A program made the position numbers and the translations under genes. Under the pieces are notes generated by a model. The model was not told the DNA's origin. It did not search any database and saw only the letters and a program-made list of their open reading frames with translations. Positions 33,184 through 42,537 of a stretch of 64,000 bases of DNA are shown piece by piece. The first letter of the stretch is position 1; each line of letters begins with the position of its first letter. The stretch comes from Actinomadura luzonensis (GTDB taxonomy: Bacteria; Actinomycetota; Actinomycetes; Streptosporangiales; Streptosporangiaceae), in contig NZ_JAKRKC020000001.1 of the NCBI RefSeq assembly GCF_022664455.2, forward strand, positions 3,477,001-3,541,000. Direction: 5' to 3'.

Positions 33184-33732
33184 TTATGTCCGGCCCCTTA
33201 TCCAGGGCAGTTCACGCCAAAAACCCACAGGAAGTTTTTGCCTGGCACGGGTGCCCGCATGAACGTCGCATGACCCGCGCGCCGCCAGCTCGAACCACAC
33301 CACCTTGCCGCCCCCGGCCTCTCCGGTGGTCTCGCACCCCCACGCCGCGGCCAGCGAGTCCACCAGCTCCAGGCCGCGCGAGCCCTCGTCCTGCGCGTTG
33401 GCCCGGCGCGGGCACGGCGGCCGGGGATCGGCGTCCGACACCGCGAACCGCACCCGGCCCTTCCCCGCCGAAACCGACAGCGTCACCGGTGCCTGTGCCG
33501 GCGAGGGGCGGCGGGCGTGCCGCACCGCGTTCGTGACCAGCTCGCTGACCAGCAGCTCCGCCACCTCACCGACGTCCCCCGGCACCCCCCAGGACCGCAG
33601 CAGGCCGCGCACCGCCCGCCGGGCACGCGGCACCGACACCGCCACGGCGGGAAACGTCCACGACGGCCACCCCGGCGGCACGGACGGCACGGACGGCACG
33701 ACGGGCCTCACCGTGAGAACCGCCGCGCTCAC
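33184..33732 (-). CDS. Anti-sigma-factor-type ATP-binding protein (HATPase_c)
   Basis: 182 residues. VAELLVSELVTNAVRHARRP is the N-box and SRGLELVDSLAAAWGCE the G-box of RsbW/SpoIIAB-like kinases common in actinomycetes. The GTG start overlaps the stop of the DUF5999 gene as GTGA. The C-terminal extension (RARQKLPVGFWRELPWIRG) is not part of the domain. Confidence 0.88.
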   Translation of the reverse strand: MSAAVLTVRPVVPSVPSVPPGWPSWTFPAVAVSVPRARRAVRGLLRSWGVPGDVGEVAELLVSELVTNAVRHARRPSPAQAPVTLSVSAGKGRVRFAVSDADPRPPCPRRANAQDEGSRGLELVDSLAAAWGCETTGEAGGGKVVWFELAARGSCDVHAGTRARQKLPVGFWRELPWIRGRT

Positions 33733-33938
33733 GGCAACCGCCCGCCGCCCGCGCCCACCGGCGCCTTGCCGCCGGGCCGCGGTTCGGTGCCGTCGGGCAG
33801 CAGCTCACCGGCGTCGTCGAAACAGACCACCCCGTTGCACAGCAGGCCCCACCCCTGCTCCGGGTGGTAGGCCACCAGACGGGCGGCCTCGCGGGCGGCC
33901 GAACCGGCCGGCGGGCACGGAGGCTGGTGCTGGCACAT
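33729..33938 (-). CDS. DUF5999 family small protein
   Basis: 69 residues beginning MCQHQPPCPPAGSAAREAARLVAYHPEQGWGLLCNGVVCFDDAGELLPDG, the hallmark of DUF5999 proteins of actinomycetes. ATG 33938 has a G-run 8 nt upstream. It is coupled by GTGA overlap to the ATP-binding protein gene. Unknown function; the pairing suggests a shared regulatory role. Confidence 0.88.
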   Translation of the reverse strand: MCQHQPPCPPAGSAAREAARLVAYHPEQGWGLLCNGVVCFDDAGELLPDGTEPRPGGKAPVGAGGGRLP

Positions 33939-34062
33939 GATGAAGACCCCCCGATCCTCACACTTCCCGCCCAACGCGGGTCACACCACCACCATGCCCG
34001 CACACCCCGCCCCAACAAGAGGTGAGAAACCCCCATACGGCTACCTACGTACGTCAAAGAGA

Positions 34063-34093
34063 TTGACCCTCACGCCACGTCAGGTTGCATCGT
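34063..34093 (+). promoter_or_regulatory. MerR/TipA-type promoter
   Basis: TTGACC (34063-34068) and CATCGT (34088-34093) have the long 19-nt spacer typical of MerR-controlled promoters. The spacer carries CCTCACG-N3-CGTCAGG, a near-palindrome. The layout closely resembles the tipA promoter of Streptomyces from memory. Confidence 0.65.
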
Positions 34094-34100
34094 GGAGAAC

Positions 34101-34856
34101 ATGAGCTTCTCGGTTGGACAGGTCGCCCGCCTGGCCCGCGTCACCGTCCGCACCCTGCACCACTACGACGAGATCGGCCTGCTCCACCCCACCGAGCGCA
34201 CCCGCGCCGGCTACCGCCGCTACACCGACGCCGACCTCGTCCGCCTGCAGCAGATCCTCCTCTACCGCGAGCTGGACTTCCCCCTGGAGGAGATCGCCGT
34301 CATCCTCGACGAGCCCCACACCGACGAGCTCACCCACCTGCGCCGCCAGCACGCCCTGCTCACCTCCCGCGCCCGCCACCTCGGCCAGGTCATCACCGCC
34401 GTCGAGCACGCCATCGCCGCCCGCACCAACGGCGTCGCCCTCACCCCCGAGGAACGCTTCGAGGTCTTCGGCGACTTCCGCCCCGAGGACCACCAGGAGG
34501 AGGTCGAGCGCCGCTGGGGAGCCGACCCCCGCTACGCCGAGAGCCGCCGCCGCCTCGCCTCCTACACCAAAGCCGACTGGCTGGAGCTCAAGGCCGAGGC
34601 CGAGGCCATCGCCACCGGCCTGGCCGAGGCGCTCAAAGCCGGCCTGCCCGCCGACGGCGAGCACGCCGTGGACCTCGCCGAACGCCACCGCGGCCACATC
34701 GAGCGCTGGTTCTACGCCTGCGACCACGCCATGCACCTGTGCCTGGCCCGCCTGTACGTCACCGACGCCCGCTTCACCGCCGCCATCGACGCCACCGTGC
34801 CGGGCCTGGCCGCCTACCTCAGCGCCGCCATCGAGGCCAACGCCCGCCGCCACTAG
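34101..34856 (+). CDS. TipA-like MerR family regulator with TipAS ligand domain
   Basis: 251 residues. The MerR HTH (MSFSVGQVARLARVTVRTLHHYDEIGLLHPTERTRAGYRRYTDADL) is followed by a coiled dimer helix and a C-terminal TipAS-like domain (EVFGDFRPEDHQEEVERRWG, AERHRGHIERWFYACDHAMHLCLARLYVTD). TipAS binds thiopeptide-type antibiotics in Streptomyces; the ligand here is unknown. ATG 34101 is preferred to GTG 34092 because the -10 box would place the transcript start at about the ATG. Confidence 0.93.
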   Translation: MSFSVGQVARLARVTVRTLHHYDEIGLLHPTERTRAGYRRYTDADLVRLQQILLYRELDFPLEEIAVILDEPHTDELTHLRRQHALLTSRARHLGQVITAVEHAIAARTNGVALTPEERFEVFGDFRPEDHQEEVERRWGADPRYAESRRRLASYTKADWLELKAEAEAIATGLAEALKAGLPADGEHAVDLAERHRGHIERWFYACDHAMHLCLARLYVTDARFTAAIDATVPGLAAYLSAAIEANARRH

Positions 34857-34865
34857 TACATGCAC

Positions 34866-34894
34866 TTGAAGGCATATAACCCGTCGGGTATATT
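34866..34894 (+). promoter_or_regulatory. Leaderless promoter with operator for the arsR-type gene
   Basis: TTGAAG (34866-34871), 17-nt spacer, TATATT (34889-34894), then 7 nt to the ATG. The spacer and -10 form an imperfect palindrome (ATATAACCCG/CGGGTATAT), suited to ArsR autoregulation. Confidence 0.75.
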
Positions 34895-34901
34895 CACGGG
34901 C

Positions 34902-35249
34902 ATGCCCTTCGACGTCCTCGCCGAACCCGCCCGCCGCCACATCCTCGACCTCCTCCTCCAACGCCCCCGCAACGTCACCGAACTCACCCAGCACCTCGGC
35001 CTCACCCAGCCCGGCACCAGCAAACACCTGCGCGCCCTGCGCCAAGCCGGCCTCGTCACCGTCCGCAAGGACGCCCAGCGCCGCTTCTACGAACTCACCC
35101 CCGCCCCCCTCGCCGAGATCGACGCCTGGCTCACCCCCTACCGCGCCCTGTGGACCCACAGCCTCGACCGCCTCGAAGCCCACCTCGACACCATGCCCGA
35201 CCAGCCCACCGAGCCCGAGCAGGAGCAGGAGCAGGAGCAGCCGCGATGA
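34902..35249 (+). CDS. ArsR family winged-helix regulator
   Basis: 115 residues: MPFDVLAEPARRHILDLLLQRPRNVTELTQHLGLTQPGTSKHLRALRQAGLVTVRKDAQRRFYEL is a full ArsR domain. Metal-binding cysteines are absent, so it probably belongs to the group paired with SRPBCC proteins. The C-terminus is an EQ repeat tail. Its stop overlaps the next start (ATGA). Confidence 0.93.
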   Translation: MPFDVLAEPARRHILDLLLQRPRNVTELTQHLGLTQPGTSKHLRALRQAGLVTVRKDAQRRFYELTPAPLAEIDAWLTPYRALWTHSLDRLEAHLDTMPDQPTEPEQEQEQEQPR

Positions 35250-36037
35250 ACGAGAACCTCACCCGCCACCCCGACGGCCGCACCACCCTGCGCATGCAAC
35301 GCCGCCTCCCCCACCCGCCCGAGAAAGTCTGGCGCGCCATCACCCAGCCCCAGCACCTCACCGCCTGGTTCCCCGCCGACGTCACCCTCGACGGCGACCG
35401 CATCACCTACGGCTTCGGCCCCGACGGCCGCATCACCCACAACGACCCGCCCCGCCTGTACGCCCACACCTGGGGCGAAGACCACCTGCGCTGGGAACTC
35501 CAGCCCGACGACAACGGCGGCACCCTCCTCACCCTCACCCACACCTTCACCGACCACCACGGCGCCGCCAGCTTCACCGCCGGCTGGCACACCTGCCTCA
35601 TCGCCCTGCTCCACCACCTCGACCAGCGCCCCCACAACCCGCCCCCCAGCATGGCCCGCCTGCACGAGGACTACATCCACATCCTCGGCCTCGACCCCGC
35701 CACCCGCGACGGCGACACCCTGCGCCTCGAACGCCAGCTCACCCGCCCCGCCGACCACGTCTGGCACCACCTCGACGGCGACCACGCCACCGTCGGCCAG
35801 CCCCCGCCCGCCCCCTTCACCGTCCCCGGCGTCCCGGCCGGCCCCGTCACCCGCGCCGAGACCGGCAAACTCCTGGAGTACGACACCCCGGGCGGCGGGG
35901 TCCGGTGGGAGCTGGCCGAGGGCACCGGCCACGGCGCCCGCCTGATCGTCACCCACACCGGCGACCCCTCAGCCCTGCCCGCCTGGCGCTCCCGCGTCGT
36001 CGCTTTGGCTGTTGAGCTGCTGAATGGTGGCAAATAA
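35246..36037 (+). CDS. Double SRPBCC (AHSA1-like) domain protein
   Basis: 263 residues. The first domain (LPHPPEKVWRAITQPQHLTAWFPADVTLDGDRITYGFG, then WELQPDDNGGTLLTLTHTF) is a typical AHSA1/START-like fold. The second half (LERQLTRPADHVWHHLDGD...) looks like a shorter, degenerate copy. It is translationally coupled to the ArsR gene, a very common pairing. Ligand unknown. Confidence 0.88.
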   Translation: MNENLTRHPDGRTTLRMQRRLPHPPEKVWRAITQPQHLTAWFPADVTLDGDRITYGFGPDGRITHNDPPRLYAHTWGEDHLRWELQPDDNGGTLLTLTHTFTDHHGAASFTAGWHTCLIALLHHLDQRPHNPPPSMARLHEDYIHILGLDPATRDGDTLRLERQLTRPADHVWHHLDGDHATVGQPPPAPFTVPGVPAGPVTRAETGKLLEYDTPGGGVRWELAEGTGHGARLIVTHTGDPSALPAWRSRVVALAVELLNGGK

Positions 36038-36051
36038 AGCCAGCAGCTTTA
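36035..36051. terminator. Small hairpin between convergent genes
   Basis: TAAAGC (36035-36040) pairs with GCTTTA (36046-36051), loop 5 nt, starting at the SRPBCC stop codon. Weak, but placed between convergent genes. Confidence 0.4.
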
Positions 36052-36064
36052 CAAAGTAGATCAA

Positions 36065-37099
36065 TCAGGCGGTGAGGCCCAGGGCGGCCGCCGTCAACGC
36101 CCGGGCCCGCCCCGCCGCCACCAGCACCTCCGTCGAGTCCGACAACTGATCCACGCACCCCGCCACCGGCAGCCCCCGGATCACCGGATCCGACACCGAC
36201 GCCATCAGCGCCTCGGCGAACCGGTCCCCGCCGATCACCCGGAACGGCCGGTCATGAAACCCCCGCACCCCCTCGTCCAGCCGCTCGGCCAGCCCCACCC
36301 GGTTCTGCAGCGCCGCCACCCGCCCGTACGCGCCCGACAGGCCCTCCTCCCGCTCCCGCCACGACCGCGCCGCCACCGCCGCGCGCAGGCACTCCCCCAG
36401 CTCCGCCGACCCCGGCAGCCGCGCCAGCGCGCTGCCCAGCCACTTGCCGTACGGCGGGTAACGCCGGCGCAGCAACAACGCCAGCCGCATCACCTCACGC
36501 GCCAGCCGCGCCCCCACCACCGCCGACCCCAGCTCGTCACCCACCTCGCCGCACCGCCCCAGGAACGGCTCCTCCTGCGCGATCCGCCGCCACTGACAGG
36601 CCAGCACGTAACGCCACACGTCCTGCGGATACCAGCGCAACGCCGCCCGCGCCGCCTCCAGCGCGCCCAGCCCGTCGTGGAACACCTCGCCCTGCGTCAC
36701 CTCCGCCAGCCGCTGCCACGGCACCGACAACCAGTCCAGCAGCGACATCCCGGCCCGCGGGTCGAAGCCGAGCTGCTCGCGCAGCCACCCGCCCGGCTCG
36801 CACACCCGCACCCCGGCCCCCACCCGGCCGTGATAGGAGAACACCGTCGCAAGACCCCGGAACCGGTCCGGCAGCCCCGCCAGCACCCGCGCCTCCACCT
36901 CGGCCACCTGCTCACCGGCCACGAACAGCAGCACCCGCGGCCCCCAGTCGTGGTCGGCCGAGCGGGCCGTGTCGAACTCCAGCACCTCAGAACCCGGCCC
37001 CACCAGCGCGGCGCTGTGCACCACCCGCGGCAGCAACGGCGCCACCACCTCGTGGTAGAACGCCCGCGACAACTCGATACCCGGTACGAAATCGCACAT
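36065..37099 (-). CDS. DUF4037 domain protein (nucleotidyltransferase-like)
   Basis: 344 residues from ATG 37099. The N-terminal part (FVPGIELSRAFYHEVVAPLL, VLEFDTARSADHDWGPRVLLFV) has the D-x-D-like acidic pattern of nucleotidyltransferase-fold DUF4037 proteins. The middle (WLSVPWQRLAEVTQGEVFHDGLGALEAARAALRWYPQDVWRYVLACQWRRIAQEEPFLGR) is the conserved DUF4037 segment. Substrate unknown. Confidence 0.85.
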   Translation of the reverse strand: MCDFVPGIELSRAFYHEVVAPLLPRVVHSAALVGPGSEVLEFDTARSADHDWGPRVLLFVAGEQVAEVEARVLAGLPDRFRGLATVFSYHGRVGAGVRVCEPGGWLREQLGFDPRAGMSLLDWLSVPWQRLAEVTQGEVFHDGLGALEAARAALRWYPQDVWRYVLACQWRRIAQEEPFLGRCGEVGDELGSAVVGARLAREVMRLALLLRRRYPPYGKWLGSALARLPGSAELGECLRAAVAARSWREREEGLSGAYGRVAALQNRVGLAERLDEGVRGFHDRPFRVIGGDRFAEALMASVSDPVIRGLPVAGCVDQLSDSTEVLVAAGRARALTAAALGLTA

Positions 37100-37176
37100 C
37101 ACGCGCTCAACTGTGCACGAGCGCCAGGCGAACCACACCCGGTTTTCCCCAGCGCCGGGGGGCGAGGCTCAGCGGG

Positions 37177-38616
37177 TCACAGGATCGCGCCCGGCCGGTA
37201 CGCCGCCGCCTCCGGACGCGCCGCCACGACCTCCTCCACCCGCCGCACGACCGCCTCCACCTGATCGGCCGCCGCCCCGGTGAACGACACCCGGTCGGCC
37301 AGCAACGCCTCCAGCCCCGCCCGGTCCAGCGGGAACCGCTCGTCGCCGCCCAGCAGCTCCAGCAGCTCGTTGCCCGCGCCCCGCGAACGCATCGCCAGCG
37401 CCGCCGCCACCGCGTGCTCCTTGATCAGCTCATGCGCCTGCTCCCGGCCCACCCCGGCCCGCACCGCCGCCATCAGCATCTTCGTCGTGGCCAGGAACGG
37501 CAGGTAGCGGTCCAGCTCGGCCGCGATCACCGCGGGGAACGCGCCGAACTCGTCCAGCACCGTCAGCATCGTCTCCACCAGCCCGTCGAAGGCGAAGAAC
37601 GCGTCCGGCAGCGCCACCCGCCGCACCACCGAGCACGACACGTCGCCCTCGTTCCACTGGTCGCCCGCCAGCTCCCCCGCCATCGAGGCGTAGCCGCGCA
37701 GCACCACCGCCAGGCCGTTGACCCGCTCGCAGGAACGGGTGTTCATCTTGTGCGGCATCGCCGAGGAGCCCACCTGGCCCTCGGCGAACCCCTCCGTCAC
37801 CAGTTCGTGGCCCGCCATCAGCCGGATCGTCTTGGCCAGCGACGACGGCGCCGCGGCGAGCTGCACCAGCGCCGTGACCACCTCGAAGTCGAGCGAGCGC
37901 GGATAGACCTGCCCGACGCTGGTGAACCGGTGCGCGAACCCCAGGTGCGCCGCCACCCGCCCCTCCAGCTCGGCCAGCTTGGCCCGGTCGCCGCCCAGCA
38001 GGTCCAGCATGTCCTGGGCGGTGCCCACCGGGCCCTTGACGCCGCGCAGCGGGTAGCGGGCGATCAGCTCCTCCAGCCGGCCGTAGCCGGTCAGCAGCTC
38101 GTCGGCCGCGCTGGCGAACCGTTTGCCCAGCGTCGTGGCCTGCGCCGCGACGTTGTGCGAGCGGCCCGCCATCACCGTGGCCGCGTGCTCGGCGGCCAGC
38201 CGCGCCAGCCGCGACAGCAGCGCCACCACCCGCTCGCGCACCAGCAGCAGGCTGTCGCGGATCTGCAGCTGCTCGACGTTCTCGGTCAGGTCGCGCGAGG
38301 TCATGCCCTTGTGCACCTGCTCGTGCCCGGCCAGCGCGTTGAACTCCTCGATGCGCGCCTTGACGTCGTGGCGCGTCACCCGCTCACGGGCCGCGATCGA
38401 GTCGAGGTCGACCTGCTCGACCACCTTCTCGTAGTCGGCGACCGCGCCCTCGGGCACCGCGATGCCCAGCTCGGCCTGCGCCCGCAGCACCGCCAGCCAC
38501 AACCGCCGCTCAGCGACGATCTTGTACTCGGGCGACCACAGCCGGGTCAGCTCGGGCGAGGCGTAGCGGGCGGCCAGGACGTTGGGGATGCGCGGCTTGG
38601 AAGTCACGTTCGACAA
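37177..38616 (-). CDS. purB: Adenylosuccinate lyase
   Basis: 479 residues of the fumarase/aspartase superfamily. The signature GSSAMPHKMNTRSCERVNGL carries the catalytic serine loop. The first conserved region (TSRDLTENVEQLQIRDSLLL) and the GRSHNVAAQATTLGKRFA active-site His region are intact. It splits adenylosuccinate and SAICAR in purine synthesis. No other pur gene is adjacent. Confidence 0.95.
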   Translation of the reverse strand: MSNVTSKPRIPNVLAARYASPELTRLWSPEYKIVAERRLWLAVLRAQAELGIAVPEGAVADYEKVVEQVDLDSIAARERVTRHDVKARIEEFNALAGHEQVHKGMTSRDLTENVEQLQIRDSLLLVRERVVALLSRLARLAAEHAATVMAGRSHNVAAQATTLGKRFASAADELLTGYGRLEELIARYPLRGVKGPVGTAQDMLDLLGGDRAKLAELEGRVAAHLGFAHRFTSVGQVYPRSLDFEVVTALVQLAAAPSSLAKTIRLMAGHELVTEGFAEGQVGSSAMPHKMNTRSCERVNGLAVVLRGYASMAGELAGDQWNEGDVSCSVVRRVALPDAFFAFDGLVETMLTVLDEFGAFPAVIAAELDRYLPFLATTKMLMAAVRAGVGREQAHELIKEHAVAAALAMRSRGAGNELLELLGGDERFPLDRAGLEALLADRVSFTGAAADQVEAVVRRVEEVVAARPEAAAYRPGAIL

Positions 38617-38696
38617 GTGTAGGCACCGCCCGGAGCCCAGCGGGCCCCGCCCCGCGGCACGCCGCGAAGCGGGGCCCGCACCGGCCCATCGGCAGG

Positions 38697-41600
38697 TCAG
38701 GACGTGGTGGGCTCCAGCACCTTCTCGTGCCTGGCCGGCGCGGCCGGCTTGCGCCGCATCCGCTCCTTGGCCCGCTCGACCATCGTGTACAGCGTCGGCA
38801 CCAGCACCAGTGTCAGCAGCGTCGAGGAGATCAGCCCGCCGATCACCACGATCGCCAGCGGCTGCGAGATGAACCCGCCCGACCCGGTCACGCCCAGCGC
38901 CATCGGCGTCAGCGCGCAGATCGTCGCCACCGCCGTCATCAGGATCGGCCGCAGCCGGCGCCGGCCGCCCTCGATGACCGCGTCCACCACGCTCATGCCC
39001 TGCTCGCGGTACTGGTTGATCAGGTCGATGAGCACGATCGCGTTGGTCACCACGATGCCGATCAGCATCAGCATGCCGATCAGCGCCGGCACGCCCATCG
39101 CCGTCCCCGTCGCCACCAGCAGCCCGATCGCGCCCGTCGCCGCGAACGGGATCGACACCAGCAGGATCAGCGGCTGCACGAAGCTGCGGAACGTCGCCAC
39201 CATGATCAGGAACACGATCGCGATCGCGGCCAGCATCGCCATCCCGAGGTCGGAGAAGGCGTCCGCCTGGTCCGCCGACGCGCCGCCCAGCTCGTACTTC
39301 GCCGCGGCCGGCAGCTGCAGGGCGTCCAGCTTCTTCTGCAGGTCCTGCGACACCGCGCCCAGGTTGCCGGCGTCGACGGCCTTGGCCGTCACCGTCGCCG
39401 AACGCTCGCCGTCGATCCGCGTCACCTGCGTCGGGCCCGCCACCCGCTTGACGTCAGCCACCGACGACAGCTTGACCAGGCCGGCCGCGGTCGCCAGCTT
39501 CAGGTCCTCCACCGCCTTGACGTCCTCGGGCGCGTCGGCGCCGCGCAGCACCAGGTCGCTGCTGCGGCCGTCCAGCGTCGCCTGGCCGAGCGGCGCGCCG
39601 CGGAACGCCTGCGCCACCGACTGCCCGATCTGCGCCTCCGACAGGCCGCGCGCGGCCGCCTTCTCCCGGTCCACCACGACCTCGACCCGCGGCGCGGAGG
39701 CCTCCATGTTGGAGGAGACGTCACGCAGCCCCGGCACCTCGCCCATCGCCTTGACCACCTGATCGGAGGCGCCGCGCAGCGTCTCCAGGTCGGGGCCGCG
39801 CACGATGACGCTGATGCTGTCGGCGTTGAACCCGCCGCCGCCGGCCGCGCCGACCGTCACCTCGCCCACGCCCGACAGCTTGCCGATCTCGTCGCGCAGC
39901 CGCTGCTCCACCGCCGGGGTGTCGGCGCCGTCCTTCAGCGTCACCGAGTACGAGGCCCGGTCCGAGCCGCCGCCCCCGCCGAACCCGCCGCCGAGCGCGC
40001 CGCCGCCGCCCACGTTGACCTGGTACATCTCGACCTGGTCGGCGTCGGCCAGCACCTGCTCGACCTTCTTGGCCGCCCGGTCGGTGGTGGCCAGGTCGGT
40101 GCCCACCGGCATGCGCTGCGACAACGAGACCGTGTTCTGCCCGGAGGAGTCCAGGAAGTTCGTCTGCAACCCGCCGGCCACGCCCATCGTCGCGACGAAC
40201 ACCGCCACGCCGATCAGCACCGTCACCAGCTTGAACCGCGTGGCGAAGCGCAGCACCGGCAGGTAGGCCCGCTGCAGCGGCGAGCGCAGCTCCTTGGCCT
40301 CGGCCTCCTCACGCAGCTTGCGCGTCTCCTCCGGCGACAGCTGCGGCGCCTTCAGGAACCAGTACGCCAGCACCGGCACCACCGTCAGCGACACCACCAG
40401 CGAAGCCAGCAGCGCCACCGTCACCGTGATCGCGAACGGGCTGAACAGCTCGCCCACCATGCCGCCCACCACCGCGATCGGCGCGAACACCGCCACCGTG
40501 GTCAGCGTCGAGGCCGTCACCGCGCCCGACACCTCGCGCACCGCCGCCAGGATCGCCTGCAGCTTGGCCTCGCCGTAGCCGAGATGCCGCTTGATGTTCT
40601 CCAGCACCACGATCGAGTCGTCCACGACCCGGCCGACCGCGATCGTCAGCGCGCCCAGCGTCAGCATGTTGAGCGAGTAGTCGCCCGCCCACAACACGAT
40701 CAGCGCGATCACCACCGACAGCGGGATCGACACCGCCGTCACCAGCGTCGAACGCACCGACAGCAGGAACACCAGGATGACCAGCACCGCGAACACCAGG
40801 CCCAGCAGGCCCTCGGTGGTCAGGCTCTCGATCGACCTCTCCACGTACGGCGCCTGGTCGAACACCACCGACACCGCCGTGTCCGAGCCGTCGCCCAGCG
40901 ACTTGGTCAGCTCGGGCAGCAGGTCGGCGATGTCGTGCGAGATCGCCACCGCGTTGCCGTCGGGCGTCATCGTCACCGACACGCCGAGGCTGGAACGGCC
41001 GTTGGTGCGGGTGATCGTCGTCGCCTCGGCCAGGCCGCGCGTGATCGTCGCCACGTCGCCCAGCTTCACCGGCTTCAGCGCGCGCGGCTGCTGGGGGACG
41101 GCGCTCTGACGCGCCTGCGCCTGCCCCTGGGCCTGGGCCTGGGCCTGGGCTGTCTGGGACTGCGGGGTGCGGGCCTGCGGCTGGGACTGCTGCGGCTGCT
41201 GAGGCTGCTGCGGCTGGGCCGGGGTGAGGTAGAGGTCCTTCAGCTTCTCGATCGAGTCGACCCGGGTGCCCACCTGCACCGTCAGCGTCTTGCCGTCGTC
41301 GGTCAGCGTGCCCGCCGGGATGGGCGTGCCGTTGGCCTTCAGCGCCTCGGGGATCTGCGCGGGCGACACGCCCGCCAGCGCCATCTTCTTGGCGTCCGGC
41401 TCGATGGTGACGACCTCGTCGCGCACGCCGGTGACCGTCGCCTCCCGCACGCCCTCCACGCCCTGCAGCTCCGGCACCACCAGGCGGTTCAGCTTGTCGG
41501 CCATCGCCCGCTGGTCACCGCCGTCGCCGACCGCCAGCACCAGCACCGGGATGTCATCGGTGTTGCCCGCCGCCACCGTCGGGTCCACGCCCTCCGGCAG

Positions 41601-41951
41601 CGTCACCCGGTTCAGCGCCTGCTGCATCTTGTTCAGCGACGCCTCGACGTCCGTGCCGTACTCGAAGGCCACCTGAACCTGCGACATGCCCTCCCGCGAG
41701 GTGGAGGTCAGCTCCTCCATCCCCTCGAGCCCCTGGAAGGAGTCCTCGATCGGCTTGGTGACCTGTTCCTCCACGATCTCCGGCGACGCGCCCGGGTACG
41801 GCGCGATCACGAACGCGCCCGGGAACGACAACGACGGCAGCAACTGCTGCTTCAGCTGCGGGATCGTGAACGCGCCGAACGCGCTGAGCACGACCGCGAT
41901 CAAGATCACAAGTGTGCGGTTGACCAAGCTCAATCTGGCGAAAGCGGTCAT
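38697..41951 (-). CDS. RND efflux transporter (HAE1/AcrB-like)
   Basis: 1084 residues with twelve membrane helices and two large periplasmic-type loops. Motifs: FPGAFVIAPYPGASPEIVEEQVTKPIED at the N-terminus, TM4 proton-relay Asp pair in GRVVDDSIVVLENIKRHLGYGEAKLQA, and GIVVTNAIVLIDLINQYREQGMS in the second half. A Gln-rich insertion (PQQPQQPQQSQPQ then AQAQAQAQGQAQ) interrupts the first porter loop near residue 260. ATG 41951 was chosen for its TM1-leading MTAFARLSLVNRTLV. It is divergent from a MarR gene, the probable regulator. Confidence 0.95.
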   Translation of the reverse strand: MTAFARLSLVNRTLVILIAVVLSAFGAFTIPQLKQQLLPSLSFPGAFVIAPYPGASPEIVEEQVTKPIEDSFQGLEGMEELTSTSREGMSQVQVAFEYGTDVEASLNKMQQALNRVTLPEGVDPTVAAGNTDDIPVLVLAVGDGGDQRAMADKLNRLVVPELQGVEGVREATVTGVRDEVVTIEPDAKKMALAGVSPAQIPEALKANGTPIPAGTLTDDGKTLTVQVGTRVDSIEKLKDLYLTPAQPQQPQQPQQSQPQARTPQSQTAQAQAQAQGQAQARQSAVPQQPRALKPVKLGDVATITRGLAEATTITRTNGRSSLGVSVTMTPDGNAVAISHDIADLLPELTKSLGDGSDTAVSVVFDQAPYVERSIESLTTEGLLGLVFAVLVILVFLLSVRSTLVTAVSIPLSVVIALIVLWAGDYSLNMLTLGALTIAVGRVVDDSIVVLENIKRHLGYGEAKLQAILAAVREVSGAVTASTLTTVAVFAPIAVVGGMVGELFSPFAITVTVALLASLVVSLTVVPVLAYWFLKAPQLSPEETRKLREEAEAKELRSPLQRAYLPVLRFATRFKLVTVLIGVAVFVATMGVAGGLQTNFLDSSGQNTVSLSQRMPVGTDLATTDRAAKKVEQVLADADQVEMYQVNVGGGGALGGGFGGGGGSDRASYSVTLKDGADTPAVEQRLRDEIGKLSGVGEVTVGAAGGGGFNADSISVIVRGPDLETLRGASDQVVKAMGEVPGLRDVSSNMEASAPRVEVVVDREKAAARGLSEAQIGQSVAQAFRGAPLGQATLDGRSSDLVLRGADAPEDVKAVEDLKLATAAGLVKLSSVADVKRVAGPTQVTRIDGERSATVTAKAVDAGNLGAVSQDLQKKLDALQLPAAAKYELGGASADQADAFSDLGMAMLAAIAIVFLIMVATFRSFVQPLILLVSIPFAATGAIGLLVATGTAMGVPALIGMLMLIGIVVTNAIVLIDLINQYREQGMSVVDAVIEGGRRRLRPILMTAVATICALTPMALGVTGSGGFISQPLAIVVIGGLISSTLLTLVLVPTLYTMVERAKERMRRKPAAPARHEKVLEPTTS

Positions 41952-42055
41952 AGGCTCCCCTCCAAGAGTTCGGCCCAGACTAACACTTCGCATTGAACGA
42001 ATATTTAGACCGATCAAGCATTCCTGATAACCTTCTCAGGAAGCGAGAGGTGATT

Positions 42056-42508
42056 GTGAACGACGAACGCGACGACCTGATCCACCGGATCACCGACACA
42101 CAGCGCACCCTGGGCCGCCTCTTCGCCCAGCACCAATCACCCCTTTTCACCTCCAACCTCACCATGCGCCAGCTCAAGGTCGTCATGCTCCTGTCGGCCC
42201 GCGGCTCGGCCGGCGGCCAGGAGCTCGCCGCCGGCCTCGGCGTCGGCCTCGGCACCGTCACCGGCATCGTCGACCGGCTCGTCGCCCAGGGCCTGGTCAG
42301 CCGACACGAGGACCCCCACGACCGGCGCGTGCGCCGCGTCGAGCTCACCCCCGCCGGCGCCGCCTTCCTCGAAGAGGTCAACAGCTTCGGCAGCGAGCAG
42401 ATGCGCCGGGTCATGGAGCACCTCGACACCGAGACCCTGCGCGCCCTCGAACAGGTGACCCGCGCCATTGTTGCCGCCGCCGAGAAGCTCGAGGAGACCT
42501 CGTCCTGA
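42056..42508 (+). CDS. MarR family regulator
   Basis: 150 residues from GTG 42056 with GAGAGG 5 nt upstream. The winged helix (LTMRQLKVVMLLSARGSAGGQELAAGLGVGLGTVTGIVDRLVAQGLVSRHEDPHDRRVRRVELTPAG) is canonical. It is divergent from the RND pump. The 104-nt shared region is AT-rich near 41990-42035, but I could not fix an operator. Confidence 0.93.
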   Translation: MNDERDDLIHRITDTQRTLGRLFAQHQSPLFTSNLTMRQLKVVMLLSARGSAGGQELAAGLGVGLGTVTGIVDRLVAQGLVSRHEDPHDRRVRRVELTPAGAAFLEEVNSFGSEQMRRVMEHLDTETLRALEQVTRAIVAAAEKLEETSS

Positions 42509-42520
42509 AAAATCGGGACG

Positions 42521-42537
42521 GCCTTTACGTTGTAGAT
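42521..42537. promoter_or_regulatory. 17-nt element shared with 58108-58124
   Basis: GCCTTTACGTTGTAGAT occurs exactly twice in the window. Here it overlaps the helD stop codon, between convergent MarR and helD genes. It has the CG-centred, TACaacGTA-like look of LacI-family operators. Confidence 0.35.

Noticed and set aside
38727..41996. Plus-strand 1089-codon His/Arg-rich frame
   Set aside because: Antisense shadow of the RND pump; absurd composition.
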